Shown: piece after piece, positions 11,388 through 20,386 of the stretch
How the letters are laid out: each line of letters opens with the position of its first letter
Position numbering within the stretch: position 1 is the first letter of the stretch
NCBI GenBank assembly: GCA_011947345.1
Contig: JAAVTG010000124.1
Span: 1 to 34,303 of the forward strand
Source: Phytophthora quininea
Taxonomy: Eukaryota > Oomycota > Peronosporomycetes > Peronosporales > Peronosporaceae
Reading direction: 5' to 3'
Length of the DNA: 34,303 bases
The notes under the pieces: model-generated
What the model was told of the DNA's origin: nothing
Database searches by the model: none
The model's input: only the letters and a program-made list of their open reading frames with translations
Made by a program: the position numbers and the translations under genes

Positions 11388-12172
11388 CTAAGCCTTTTCA
11401 GCCTGTTCAGCTAGTTTGTCCTTTTGCGCTGTCTTCAAGTTTTGGAATAACTTGAAATATCGCACGGCGTCTGCGGGGCCAGATAATATGACACCACAAT
11501 TACCGTTGACACCCAGCATGGCTTCCACGAACTCGTCATGTCTTCGTGCTTCCGCCCAAATCCCGATCTTCGCCGTCAACTCGCTTTCAGCGGAGAGTTC
11601 AAAACTGACGGGGCTGAACGCCCAGTTGTATCGCCAAGCTTTTTGTCAGCGCTTCTCACGTAGGCAGCATAGTTGTAGTACGCAGCAGTCTCCTTAATCT
11701 TGGCCAAGTCAACTTTGTTCAGCCCCACCTCGTCCCAGACAACTTTCGTGGGGGTGTTCGCTTTCAGCCACGCTTTCCGTTGTTTTTCTCACGCAACTTC
11801 ACGAACAACTTGAAATATTTGTACTTGGGGCTCGCTCTCAGCTCTTTACCTTTCAGGTCGCCCAAACCCAGCGCCTGCCTGACATACGCTTCAGATTTGC
11901 CGTGTTCGATCCACCCCGAGACGTCCCAGCGAGCTTTTACGTCTGCACCGACCTTCACGACTGCATTCTTCACTGCACTGAAACCGGGAACCCCGCTCTC
12001 TCCTCGACAGAATTGTACTCATTCACGCCGAGAAGCCTGTCAGCGTCGCTTTCAGTACGATGATTTCCGATTGTGGCTGTGGTTGAGCTCTTCGCTTGAA
12101 AAGACTCGGCGAGAGCCCCGGGTTGCTGAGAAAACCAAGTATCCCCGCCAACAGAACGTAGTAGATCTCCAT
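11388..12172 (-). CDS. RXLR-type secreted effector, WY-domain family, paralogue 1 (frame broken)
   Basis: Member of a three-gene family of effectors secreted by the pathogen and delivered into plant cells, where family members commonly dampen immunity; this gene's own target is unknown. ATG 12172 opens a hydrophobic signal peptide. The motif region reads RLLG followed by SVEER, so the fourth RXLR residue is Gly instead of Arg while the EER part is kept. The effector domain shares blocks with its paralogues (GKSEAYVRQALGLGDL, VVWDEVGLNK, YYNYAAYV, YFKLFQNL), with Trp and Tyr where the WY fold has them. Frame changes occur near 12110 (a G run), just after the EER motif near 11990, near 11770 and in the 11580-11650 stretch. 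These may be sequencing indels or real decay. It ends at 11388, about 115 bp from the convergent FYVE/GAF gene. Confidence 0.75.
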
Positions 12173-12269
12173 TCTTGTGAACTAGAGGGTAGGTGCGTTG
12201 CTTCGGCAAACTGAATTTGTGCCTGGAGCTCGACGAACTAAACACTGACGATTATGTGGCTGCGGACGT

Positions 12270-13091
12270 TTATGTTGTGAGCCGCGAAGCTTGTGATTTT
12301 ACGTCGACAATTCCAGATTGCTGTGGGGAAACGTTTCCGCACCACAGTGTTGGAAAGCTAGCGTTGTTGCTTTTAGCTTTCTCTATTTTCTGCAAACTTT
12401 TGAATAACTCGAAGTATGGCCCGGCAACCTTGGGATCAGAGGAGACGCGAAACCTCGCGTTTAGCCCCAGCATGTCTTCGACAAAATCATCCGACCTCCC
12501 TGGTGCCACCCAAACGCTGACTTTAGTCTTCAACTCGTTAGTAGAGTGTCCACAATTGATGTGGGGCATCGGCCAGTCCTTGTATAGCAACATTTTGCCG
12601 TCAAAGATGGTCACGTAGGCAGCATAGTTAGGGTACTCAGCAGCGCTTTTGATGGTGGCCATGTCAGCTTTGTCCAGCCCCAACTTGTACCAGACAGTCT
12701 CCGTGGGGGTGTTGTATCTCCGCCACTTCTTGCGCTGAGTGTCTTGCACTATCTCCACGAACATCTTGAAATGTTTGTAGTTGGGGCTCGATCTCAGTGC
12801 TTTACCTCAGGTCGCCCAACCTCAACTTCTGTCTCACATACGCCTCGGACTTTCCGTTGATGGCCCACCCAACGACTTTCCAGCGAGTTTTTAGGTTTCC
12901 GGCAGTCTTCACGACAGCGTTCTTGATCGCCACGAAGCCGGGGTCCCTGCCCTCTCCTCGTTGGAATCGACAGTGCGGAGAAACCTGTTCGCGTGATGAT
13001 GCCCAACCACCTCCGTCGTCGAGGCCGGGAGAGCCCCAGAGTTGCTGAGCAAAATAAGCATCGTCACTAGTAGAACGTGGTAGAGCCCCAT
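12270..13091 (-). CDS. RXLR-dEER secreted effector, WY-domain family, paralogue 2 (frame broken)
   Basis: Same family as the genes at 11388-12172 and 18901-19776. ATG 13091 begins a clear signal peptide (MGLYHVLLVTMLILL, then a small-residue cleavage region). A canonical RFLR is followed by SNEER, so this copy has the full RXLR-dEER host-targeting module. The C-terminal domain has the shared blocks GKSEAYVRQKLRLGDL, ETVWYKLGLDK, YPNYAAYV and DDFVEDMLGLNARF, which carry the Trp/Tyr pattern of WY effectors. The frame slips just after EER near 12953 (G-rich, the same place as in paralogue 1) and near 12806. The long downstream part (12270-12764) is open. The gene lies directly downstream of the retroelement's recombinase end. 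Expression in infection is expected from the family, not seen here. Confidence 0.8.
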
Positions 13092-13239
13092 ACTCGTGGA
13101 TGGAGAGGACGTAGAGAAGGTGACCAAATCGTGAGTGGAGCTTGAGGAACCGAACATGCAGACGATTGTGGGGTAGCAACAGATTCATAAATTTGTTCGA
13201 ACCCGAACTCGATAAACTGGACCATATTGAGTTGGTGGG

Positions 13240-13268
13240 AACAGTTCTGGAAAAGGCAATACTGAAGA
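13240..13268 (-). promoter_or_regulatory. Possible oomycete Inr/FPR core promoter for RXLR paralogue 2
   Basis: On the minus strand the sequence TTCAGTATTGCCTTTTCC lies about 160 bp above the effector ATG. It resembles the oomycete initiator followed by the flanking promoter region (a TCA-TT core, then a CWTTT-type motif). The match is partial and not tested, so this is a weak call. Confidence 0.25.
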
Positions 13269-13381
13269 AAAAACGAACAGAGCTGCGTGACTTGTTTTGA
13301 TATTTTTGTTTTGTTTATGCTGTTGGCACACAAGTGAAAGTAGTCTGGGATCTTGTAAGTTTCACTCGCGCTCTTGGGGGC

Positions 13382-13403
13382 GTACTGCTGTGCACAGCAG
13401 TAC
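13382..13403. repeat. Perfect 22-bp palindrome at the 3' end of the retroelement
   Basis: The arms GTACTGCTGTG and CACAGCAGTAC are exact reverse complements with no spacer. A second, shorter palindrome (GCAGTACTGC) overlaps its right arm. It sits about 30 bp past the recombinase stop codon, where tyrosine-recombinase retroelements carry terminal repeats, so it may be a recombination-related or terminal structure. Direct observation; function inferred. Confidence 0.6.
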
Positions 13404-13434
13404 TGCAAAATAGTATATTATCGATGCCTCCCAG

Positions 13435-16400
13435 CTAGCATTGCTGGGTTTGCCCATTGTTTGGCACCGATAAATATACTGGTCGAATCATCTGTTGCGC
13501 CAATGCCACTTCTTGCGCGCCGCCAAGGCGAATGTATCCTTCGTACGCGTTCGATTTCCACCTGCCAAATTGTTTCACTGTGTTTCCGTCGACTCCAGCT
13601 GCAAACATCGCCGTAGCACCTCCACTTCTCAGCGAATGGGTACCGTATCGCTGCGGATCTTCACCTAAACAGGCTGCTGCTGACTTAATCAGATTTGCCA
13701 TGGCTTTAACCTGCACTACTCGGTCACGGTTGACTGAGCACAGGGGCCTGTTTGCAGGAATGTGCAGAAGCTCGTGGTGCTTTGTTAAGAACCACAACGC
13801 ATGAACTGGGCACAGCCACGCAGATCCGGACCGACCCACACTGCGCATAGTACCTTGATAGAATTGATCAGCTTTGCCTCCACGAAATCGAATGAGGGCC
13901 ATAGTGACGCGACTAAATTCGGTAGCCTCGGAGCCGTCACTGCACACAAATCTTACGTCGGCTCTTGGCAAGGCAAACTCGTAAACTTTGTAGCCTTGAG
14001 CGAGGTACTCTGGTCGGCGCAGTAAAAGGAACCAGCCCATGACCGCACCCCCATAGGACGCGGTCGTGGTGGTAGGAAAAGTTGAGCGACTGGTACATTC
14101 GTTGGAGAATAGCCGTCGTGACCGGGGCTTTCTTGGACGGACTAGCATCTTGTCGCCGCATGCCGGTGATGGCGAGGCGATCGCCAGGGAGGAGGCTGAC
14201 AGGGTATCCGAGAGCTCGCTGATGATGCCACGACACATGACTGATCTTGGCGAGGATGGTCGATGCTGCATTACCGACACCGTCGTTGTTCCAACCGAAT
14301 TTCCAGCAATAAACCGCGAATAGTGCGAGTTGATAGGAGTGTCTTGCTGGTTCCGCCGGTAACCACAAGGGGTATTCCAATAGTTGACACCACTGTTTCC
14401 ATTGTTTCCAGGTAGAGGCATACTTGACGTGCGAGCTGCTGGCCAATGCCTGGGACTGAAGCTGGCCGAGAAGGTTCGATAAAGTCGCCTCAAGACGTCG
14501 GGGACTTGCACCTGACACCACGTATCACACATGTTAGCCCACGTTTCAGTAAATGGTTGAACCCAAGCCCGGGAAGCTGCATCTGCTGCCGTGTTTGAAG
14601 CACCTGTTAGGTGCTTGGCTAGTATACGAATGTTGAATAATGCTTCTCCAAGCCCAATGGCTCTCGTGAGCTCTTGCCCAAAACGGTTGCGGGATTTCAA
14701 AGAATTTGTCCATGCGACTGCTGATAAATTATCACTCCAGCACGTGACGTAAGTGGTTCGTCCGTTGCTGAGCCGATTCCAGGCTGGACCCCATGTCCAT
14801 ATTGCCAGCGCCACACAAAAATATTCGCGAACGTTGATCGAGAATGGGGAATCGTGCTGATCAGACTGCTGCATCATTGAGCGTTCGTCTTCATCAAATT
14901 TTATCTGAACATACTCGTCGATGGTAGGGTTCAAAACGGCTAGACCCATGTCTGATGCGTCCATGTAGATGTTCCAGTCAGCAATAGGAGTCCGACTACC
15001 GAAAATACGTAGAGGAAGTTCTTGAAGGTGACCAAACTCAAGTATATAGCTAAACCATTGTAAGTCTCCCTTGGCTTCATCGGTCATTTTAATGGCACCA
15101 ATGCGGGGAGCTTTCATGCACATCTGTTGTAGGATTTGGTAAAAGGGTCGAGCAGTGCGCAAGCAAGTACACACATGCCGTAGACTTCCTAACAACCTCA
15201 TGAGATCGGTCTTCGTGACTCTTTCCAGACTCAAGACGTGTTTTACCCTGGCGAGAGCTTTGGACACTTTGTCCCTTGGCATCGACACCGTCATCTTTTC
15301 GGTGTCCCAAATGAGTCCAAGCACGGATAGTCGTGTCTCCCACCCAGAGAACTTTTTGTCGTTAATGCCACGAGGGCCCAAAATGGCCAAAATGGCGTGT
15401 CTTAGAGTAGTTTCAGCTAGAGCGAGACGATCATCGATATCACACTCAACCAAAACGTGGTCATCGACCCATTCAAATCCGAAGAAGGGCTCTGTGTCAG
15501 TGCTGATTGATACCGACGCTGGTGAGTTGTTTTCGACGATCCACGTAATCGAACGACCAAACGCACTATAGAAAGGAGGAGAACCGGACCAACCGAACGG
15601 GGCTGACAAGTCAATTACCAGAGCTTCTTCTTCTGGAATTCGAGCCGCCATCCAATGCACATGATCGGCGTTGGTCATCAAGTGGCGAAATGCAGACTTA
15701 ACGTCGCCTTTCAGTAGTTTAACGACTGCACTTGGGTGGCGATTGTGTAAATCTTCAATGCGATCAGCAATAACGATAACATACTTGTAGTGAATTTCTG
15801 GTGCACAAGTTTTGTCGAAGCGCGAGTTCGTTGATTCACCAGACGGAAAAGATAGGTCATGTATAAGCCGAATTTCCTCCGAAGGATCCACATCTTTCTT
15901 CGGTACTGCTCCGAAGGGGCTGCATACAATATCTTTCCATCGTCTGGCAATGTCAGCATCTACCACCATATATCTGTTTGCGTCTTGGCCTTCACGAATC
16001 CTACGTAGTACTGAAGGAAGATGCTGTTTACATGACTGATGATTCTTTGGTGCTTTACGAGAGGGAGGCTCTGATAACCAGACTGGTACAATGCCTTTCT
16101 CCATGATTGAAATGACAACGTCGCGATGCTCATACCCGTCTAGTAAACTTGACACGGCTGATGGTTGCAAAGCCTTATTAGGTCGCGAATCGGACGTGGA
16201 TTCGCCACGCATAAGGCGCGTAGCCGTTGTAATATCAAGGTCGAATCTTTGGATAATTTGCGAAAGCGAGTGCTTAGCCACTGAATCAAGACCGTCGGAT
16301 GGAGGTCCACGACGAAATCCCATAGCACGAAGATTGCGACTAGCAATTACTTCTGCCCGAAGAAGCTGTTCCTCCAACAAATCGCGAATCTCTTAGAATG

Positions 16401-16746
16401 TTTTGGCAGATAGTCCTGTAAAGGACGTGTTGGCTCCACTTGAGCTGTGAGAGCAAACGGGAACACACACTGTTGACTTCAGCGGTGCCACCAGTGCAGC
16501 TTGGACGCCCTGACGTTCAAGCCACTGCTGGAATTTTGTTGAACCTGCCACCGTTGACGTCGATGGAGGGACCAGCGTCCGCTTCACCGCAGGTGCGGGA
16601 AGTAGCTGGCTCTTGAAGTGAATTGAATTTTCACAAGTACGAGTTACACGATCGCGTAACGAGTTGCGAGCTCCTTGGCTTTCCTTCTTAGCTGTAGGTA
16701 CTATATCCCACGACGATGAGGAGCCCTTCACACCGTCCGGGGACCA
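13435..16746 (-). CDS. Retroelement Pol: reverse transcriptase, RNase H and tyrosine recombinase
   Basis: About 1,100 codons. The RT part shows EIRLIHDLSFP, LLKGDVKSAFRH (first catalytic Asp), LSAPFGWSGSP and the catalytic WVDDHVLV box (Asp pair at 15460-15465) in place of YxDD. RNase H follows with YMDASDMG, INVREYF, CWSDNLSAVAW and GASNTAADAASR, supplying the acidic residues. The tyrosine recombinase is last: its N-terminal helical part is in another frame (about 14060-14521, with SSSHVKYASTWKQW). The catalytic part has LLLRRPEYL (first Arg), THSLRSGG (His and Arg, 13627-13638), FGRWKSNAYEGYIR (Trp and Tyr). The frame returns near 14055 at a G5 run. An in-frame TAA at 16393-16395 splits the N-terminal linker from RT. 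No ATG lies in frame for the first 110 codons, so the protein is probably made as an extension of Gag. Confidence 0.85.
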
Positions 16747-18790
16747 TCATAGCGACGCATACTTTTTCTTGATGCCACCAAACCGTTTGCGAATGACCGC
16801 TTTCACTTTAGGATGTAGTGATTCAGGCTCAAAATGAGCCCGTCCCGAGTAACAGGGAGCGGTTTTAGTAGACTTGCACCCACGCACGGATAGGAATCGA
16901 AGACACAACTTCTTCTCGTCCTTGCTCGGTATTAGATCGTCGACTTCTTTCGTAATTTGAGCCGAACTTGATCCGTGAAAGTCACGGGACGAAGACGATT
17001 TTGCAACCGAGTATTCCTGTTGTGCGTTCACAAGTTCGTCCTTCACGCGCTGAATTTGGCGAGCGTTGATCGCTTGTAGCAGTGTCTGGAGTTCCGCGTT
17101 CGACGTATTAAACTTAGCGGCATAGAAGCCTGGTACTAACGATCCAAATTCGACGGTGCTGCGGTACGCTTCGAGTGTGCAGTTTATCCAATACACCAAG
17201 AAAGGTAAATCTTCCACTTCCCAATGAAGCGCCATGCCAGACAATCTCTGAACCAGTGTAACCAGGCAGGAGATGGTTCCACGAAGGTCGCTTGAGAAAT
17301 ATTCACTAGCATAAATTGAAAGAGATTGACAAGCCGATATGACGTCCTGGATCGAAGCCGCTCGGCGCGCCTTTGGTGCGCTTAGATTGGGACTAATCGT
17401 CTGGAAGTTGGAACCTCCATCCTCTTGCCACTTAATCTTGTCATTATCATCAACAGGGAGAAAATTCATGACAGACAGACCGCGATTTCCAAATTGAACG
17501 TCGTAGACTCGAGCAAGCACCCCGGGCATGGGGAGAAATTGAACGAAGGGAGAGTTGACCAGCCCATCGATAAAAGCAGTAGCACTCTTACCTTGATGCT
17601 GCGACGCTGTTATTTGATGATGAATGTGTTGCTGAGCTGCACTTGGGTTGAACGTTGGCCGTTGTGTGTGAAAGCTCCTATCGGAGGACAACAGCGGTTC
17701 CGTGACGCCAAAGCTTCCGTCGTCATCTGCAAGTGGAAACGATGACGCTCTGTCAGAATGTCCGATAGCTGCAGCTTGGGCTGCAGAGTTGAGGTACTGT
17801 TGGGCAATCCTGCGTTGAAGATCAGGCCTAAGAGCGATGCTCTGAAGCACAACGTCGTCAGCGTTACGATTCGGCGGGGCTATCAGTCGAGCCCGCTTTC
17901 GGGCCGGCTGACGAGACTGCTGATTAGCTGTTTGCGTCGTCGCGACAACACCTGTGTTATCTGCTTCGCCGTCTTCATTAAGCACCTCGTCGTCGTCGTT
18001 CTCTAGTTGAAACATGTCCGATACTGGATTATTGTGAACACGAGACATCGTTGGAGCCGAACGGCTTGTCGAAGATGGTTGGTGTTCCGGTGGAATGCAA
18101 AGGCTGGACCTACAGTCGATGGTACCGTAGAAGCCCCTCCTGCAGTATAATGAGTGTAATCAATAGCGTGCTGCAAGGGAAACTGGACTGGTAACCCGGA
18201 CTTTGCATAAATCCACTCCATGCTCGACTGCGTTGCTGGTACATCGTCTTCATCAACGTACCCATCTAGTATCTCCGCAAGACTAGTGGATTGGGATTCA
18301 TGACCAATAATGCGCTCGTAAATCGTGCTGTGCATCGATAGGATCTCATCACGACTCCATTCCGACAGGGGTACGTGAATGGTCGTAGGAGCAACGCCAG
18401 CACAGGTTTGATGGCGGTGATATCCCGGATTGGAACTTGGTGTTTGCCTCGAGCCGTCTGAACAACAGCTATCTGCCCATCAAACGAGGTCGCCTGGCCA
18501 TGAAGAAACTGATTGTCAACAACTGCCAATACAGGAGCGCGTTCGATTGCGACTCCATTCACAGCTTGAACCTGGTTTTCACTGACAGCCCACGCGAGTG
18601 CGTCAGTTGGTGTAATTGTCCACTTCTTGTCAGGTGCGCCGTCAACTCCCCTCACGAATATCGCATTACGAGTACGACGGGTGACCTTTGCGTACGTAGG
18701 AGCCTCTGGCGAAGAGGTGACCCTCTCCGGCAGCAGCAGAACGAACTTCACAGCTCGAAGTGCGGTAGCGGCGGCCTCGGCGGTAACCAT
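16747..18790 (-). CDS. Retroelement Gag-like protein
   Basis: Structural protein that would package the element's RNA. ATG 18790 starts a frame that is open to about 18400; a second frame covers about 18090-18390 and a third, from about 18080 to the TGA at 16747-16749, holds the largest part, so two one-base slips are needed. The C-terminal end has a basic region and a CCCH-like finger, C-x8-C-x7-C-x5-H (in CLRFLSVRGC, then APCYSGRAHF), as in the nucleic-acid-binding end of many YR-element Gags. A basic patch ARKRARL near 17890 may be a nuclear signal. The stop codon is in the same frame as the downstream Pol. Identification rests on position and finger, not on overall similarity. Confidence 0.65.
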
Positions 18791-18900
18791 CCTGGTCTCG
18801 ACGAAGGTTTTGACGGTTTAGACGTTCGCACTTGGTTGCTCTGGAGCACGTTCAGGAATGAACGAGCTTCCTATCAACTACCGAAGCTAATCTGAGGAGG

Positions 18901-19776
18901 TCAGGAGCCGAAGCCGTTTTGCAACGGACTGCGCTTGATCCCAGAGCACCTTCCTGAAAAGATACTTTCCCCAACCTCCAACGGAAAGTTCACATTTCTC
19001 TTACCCGCGTTGTTTCTGAATTTTAAAAATGCGTCGAGGTATGGTATGGCCGATTTCCGGTTCGCTCTCAAGACGGAACTTGTAGTTGAGTCCCAGCATA
19101 CCTTTCACGAATGTCTTGGAGCGACCTGCCGTAGCCCAAATCTCCACTTTGGCCATCAATTCATCGGGTGTGCCTCCAATACTGAGCGTGGTGGGCAAGG
19201 ACACCTGGTCGTACTTCTTCATCTTCCTGTCGAACTTGTTCACGTAGGCAATGAAGGTGGCGTACTCATCGAACGACTTGCGTTGGGCTTCAGCGATCTT
19301 GTTCAGATGCAACGCGTACCAGACCACTTCCGTGTTGACATTATTCTTTAGCCAATCCTTGACTCGAAATTCTTTGGTCAAGCGCACGAATCTCTCGAAG
19401 GCCTCGTAGTTCTTGCTGGACGTGAGCGCCGAGCCTTCCAAGTTACTCAGCCCCAGCTTGGACTTGATGTACGCTTCCGATTTGCCTTCGATAGCCCAGT
19501 TACCAACGTTCCAGCGCATTTCGCAGCAGAGACCTCGGACGCCGTCTTGGACGCAGCGTTCGATATACCTGCCTTGATCGCCGACAATCCAGGGATCGCC
19601 CCTCTCTCTTCGTCAGATCCGTCGACGCGTAGCTTTCTCTGTTGGTTGGCGTAGATGAAGCGATGCGAAGTCGAGGTTGCCGTCGATGCCTTGACTTGAC
19701 TGGGAGACATCGCAAAAGTCTCGGCTGTGTCGAAGAGGATGATCAACACCACGAGTACAACTTGGTTGAAGTTCAT
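18901..19776 (-). CDS. RXLR-dEER secreted effector, WY-domain family, paralogue 3 (frame broken)
   Basis: Third member of the local effector family, separated from paralogue 2 by the retroelement. ATG 19776 gives a signal peptide (MNFNQVVLVVLIILF). RKLR and a DGSDEER segment form the host-translocation module. The effector domain has GKSEAYIKSKLGLSNL, EVVWYALHLNK, ATFIAYV and KTFVKGMLGLNYKF, matching the paralogues block by block and giving the WY Trp/Tyr pattern. The frame slips near 19515 and near 19040, after which the alternate frame runs to a TGA at 18901-18903. Unlike paralogues 1 and 2, no slip occurs right after EER. The same reading frame stays open for about 196 codons upstream of the ATG; the ATG at 19776 is preferred because it is the only one placing a signal peptide at the N-terminus. 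Confidence 0.8.
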
Positions 19777-20386
19777 TCTCGCGGTAAGGATGATTTGAAA
19801 CCGAGGTAGTGCTGTTGTTGTTGAGGCTTCCAAATGAACTATGAAGACAACGGAAGCCACGCATTTGGGAAGGCTTATTGCATAGGACGAATGAGTAAAC
19901 ATGCTTGTTCTACCACTGAAAGCGATCCTCAGATGGGGACGAGATAACATAATTGCGAATTGAACAGCATGACTAATGATCATCGGCATGGCCAACATTT
20001 GTCGTACGAGCGATGATCTAACATCGCGACATTCGTATGCCTCATTACTCGTCCAGGACTTTTCTTTCACTAGCGTTTCCTTCATGTGCAACAACGTATG
20101 GAGACGTCCAGCTCCAACGTGGGCCAGATCACGTCGGTATTGACGTCGTCTTCCTGCCAGTTCTTCTAACGATTTTCCTCGACCAAAGAGCTTTGAAAAG
20201 AACTCTGGACGGTGGGTAACTATGAATTTGTCAAAATGCATCCCGAATCCCGAAGGCTGGGGAAAATATTGCACCGGTCGGTGTGAATTGCCGAACGACA
20301 ACAAAGCATAGCGAATAGATACCGTCTGTGGCTGGAATCGCATCCTGCATGAGCAATTACGCACTCAGGCCCGCATTGCCATCCCT
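19777..20386. other. Spacer upstream of RXLR paralogue 3
   Basis: About 610 bp between the RXLR start and the stop of the dynein gene. The minus frame of the effector continues open through it to 20364, without similarity that I recognise. It should hold the effector promoter. Confidence 0.45.

Larger units (their letters stand above)
13092..13434. other. Spacer between RXLR paralogue 2 and the retroelement Pol stop
   Basis: Contains the promoter of RXLR paralogue 2, an AT-rich tract (13295-13320, T-rich with TTTTGTTTTG), and the 22-bp palindrome. The downstream terminal repeats of the retroelement should be here, but no direct repeat with the upstream end is evident by eye. Confidence 0.5.
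13382..18900 (-). mobile_element. DIRS/Ngaro-type tyrosine-recombinase retrotransposon
   Basis: Retroelement coding, in order on the minus strand, a Gag-like protein, reverse transcriptase, RNase H and a C-terminal tyrosine recombinase. There is no DDE integrase, protease or long terminal repeat, which defines the YR retrotransposons (DIRS, PAT, Ngaro). The gag then RT-RH then YR order, with no methyltransferase domain seen, is closest to Ngaro. It lies between RXLR paralogues 2 and 3; the outer ends are not exactly defined, since only about 110 bp separate the first Gag codon from the stop of paralogue 3. I could not find a convincing split direct repeat by eye. Several frame slips and two in-frame stops are present. 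Such elements integrate by recombination through a circular intermediate and usually leave no target-site duplication. Confidence 0.85.

Noticed and set aside
13374..13430. CRISPR-like or tRNA-like structure suggested by the palindrome
   Set aside because: No repeated spacer units, no cloverleaf with anticodon arms; it is a eukaryotic retroelement flank.
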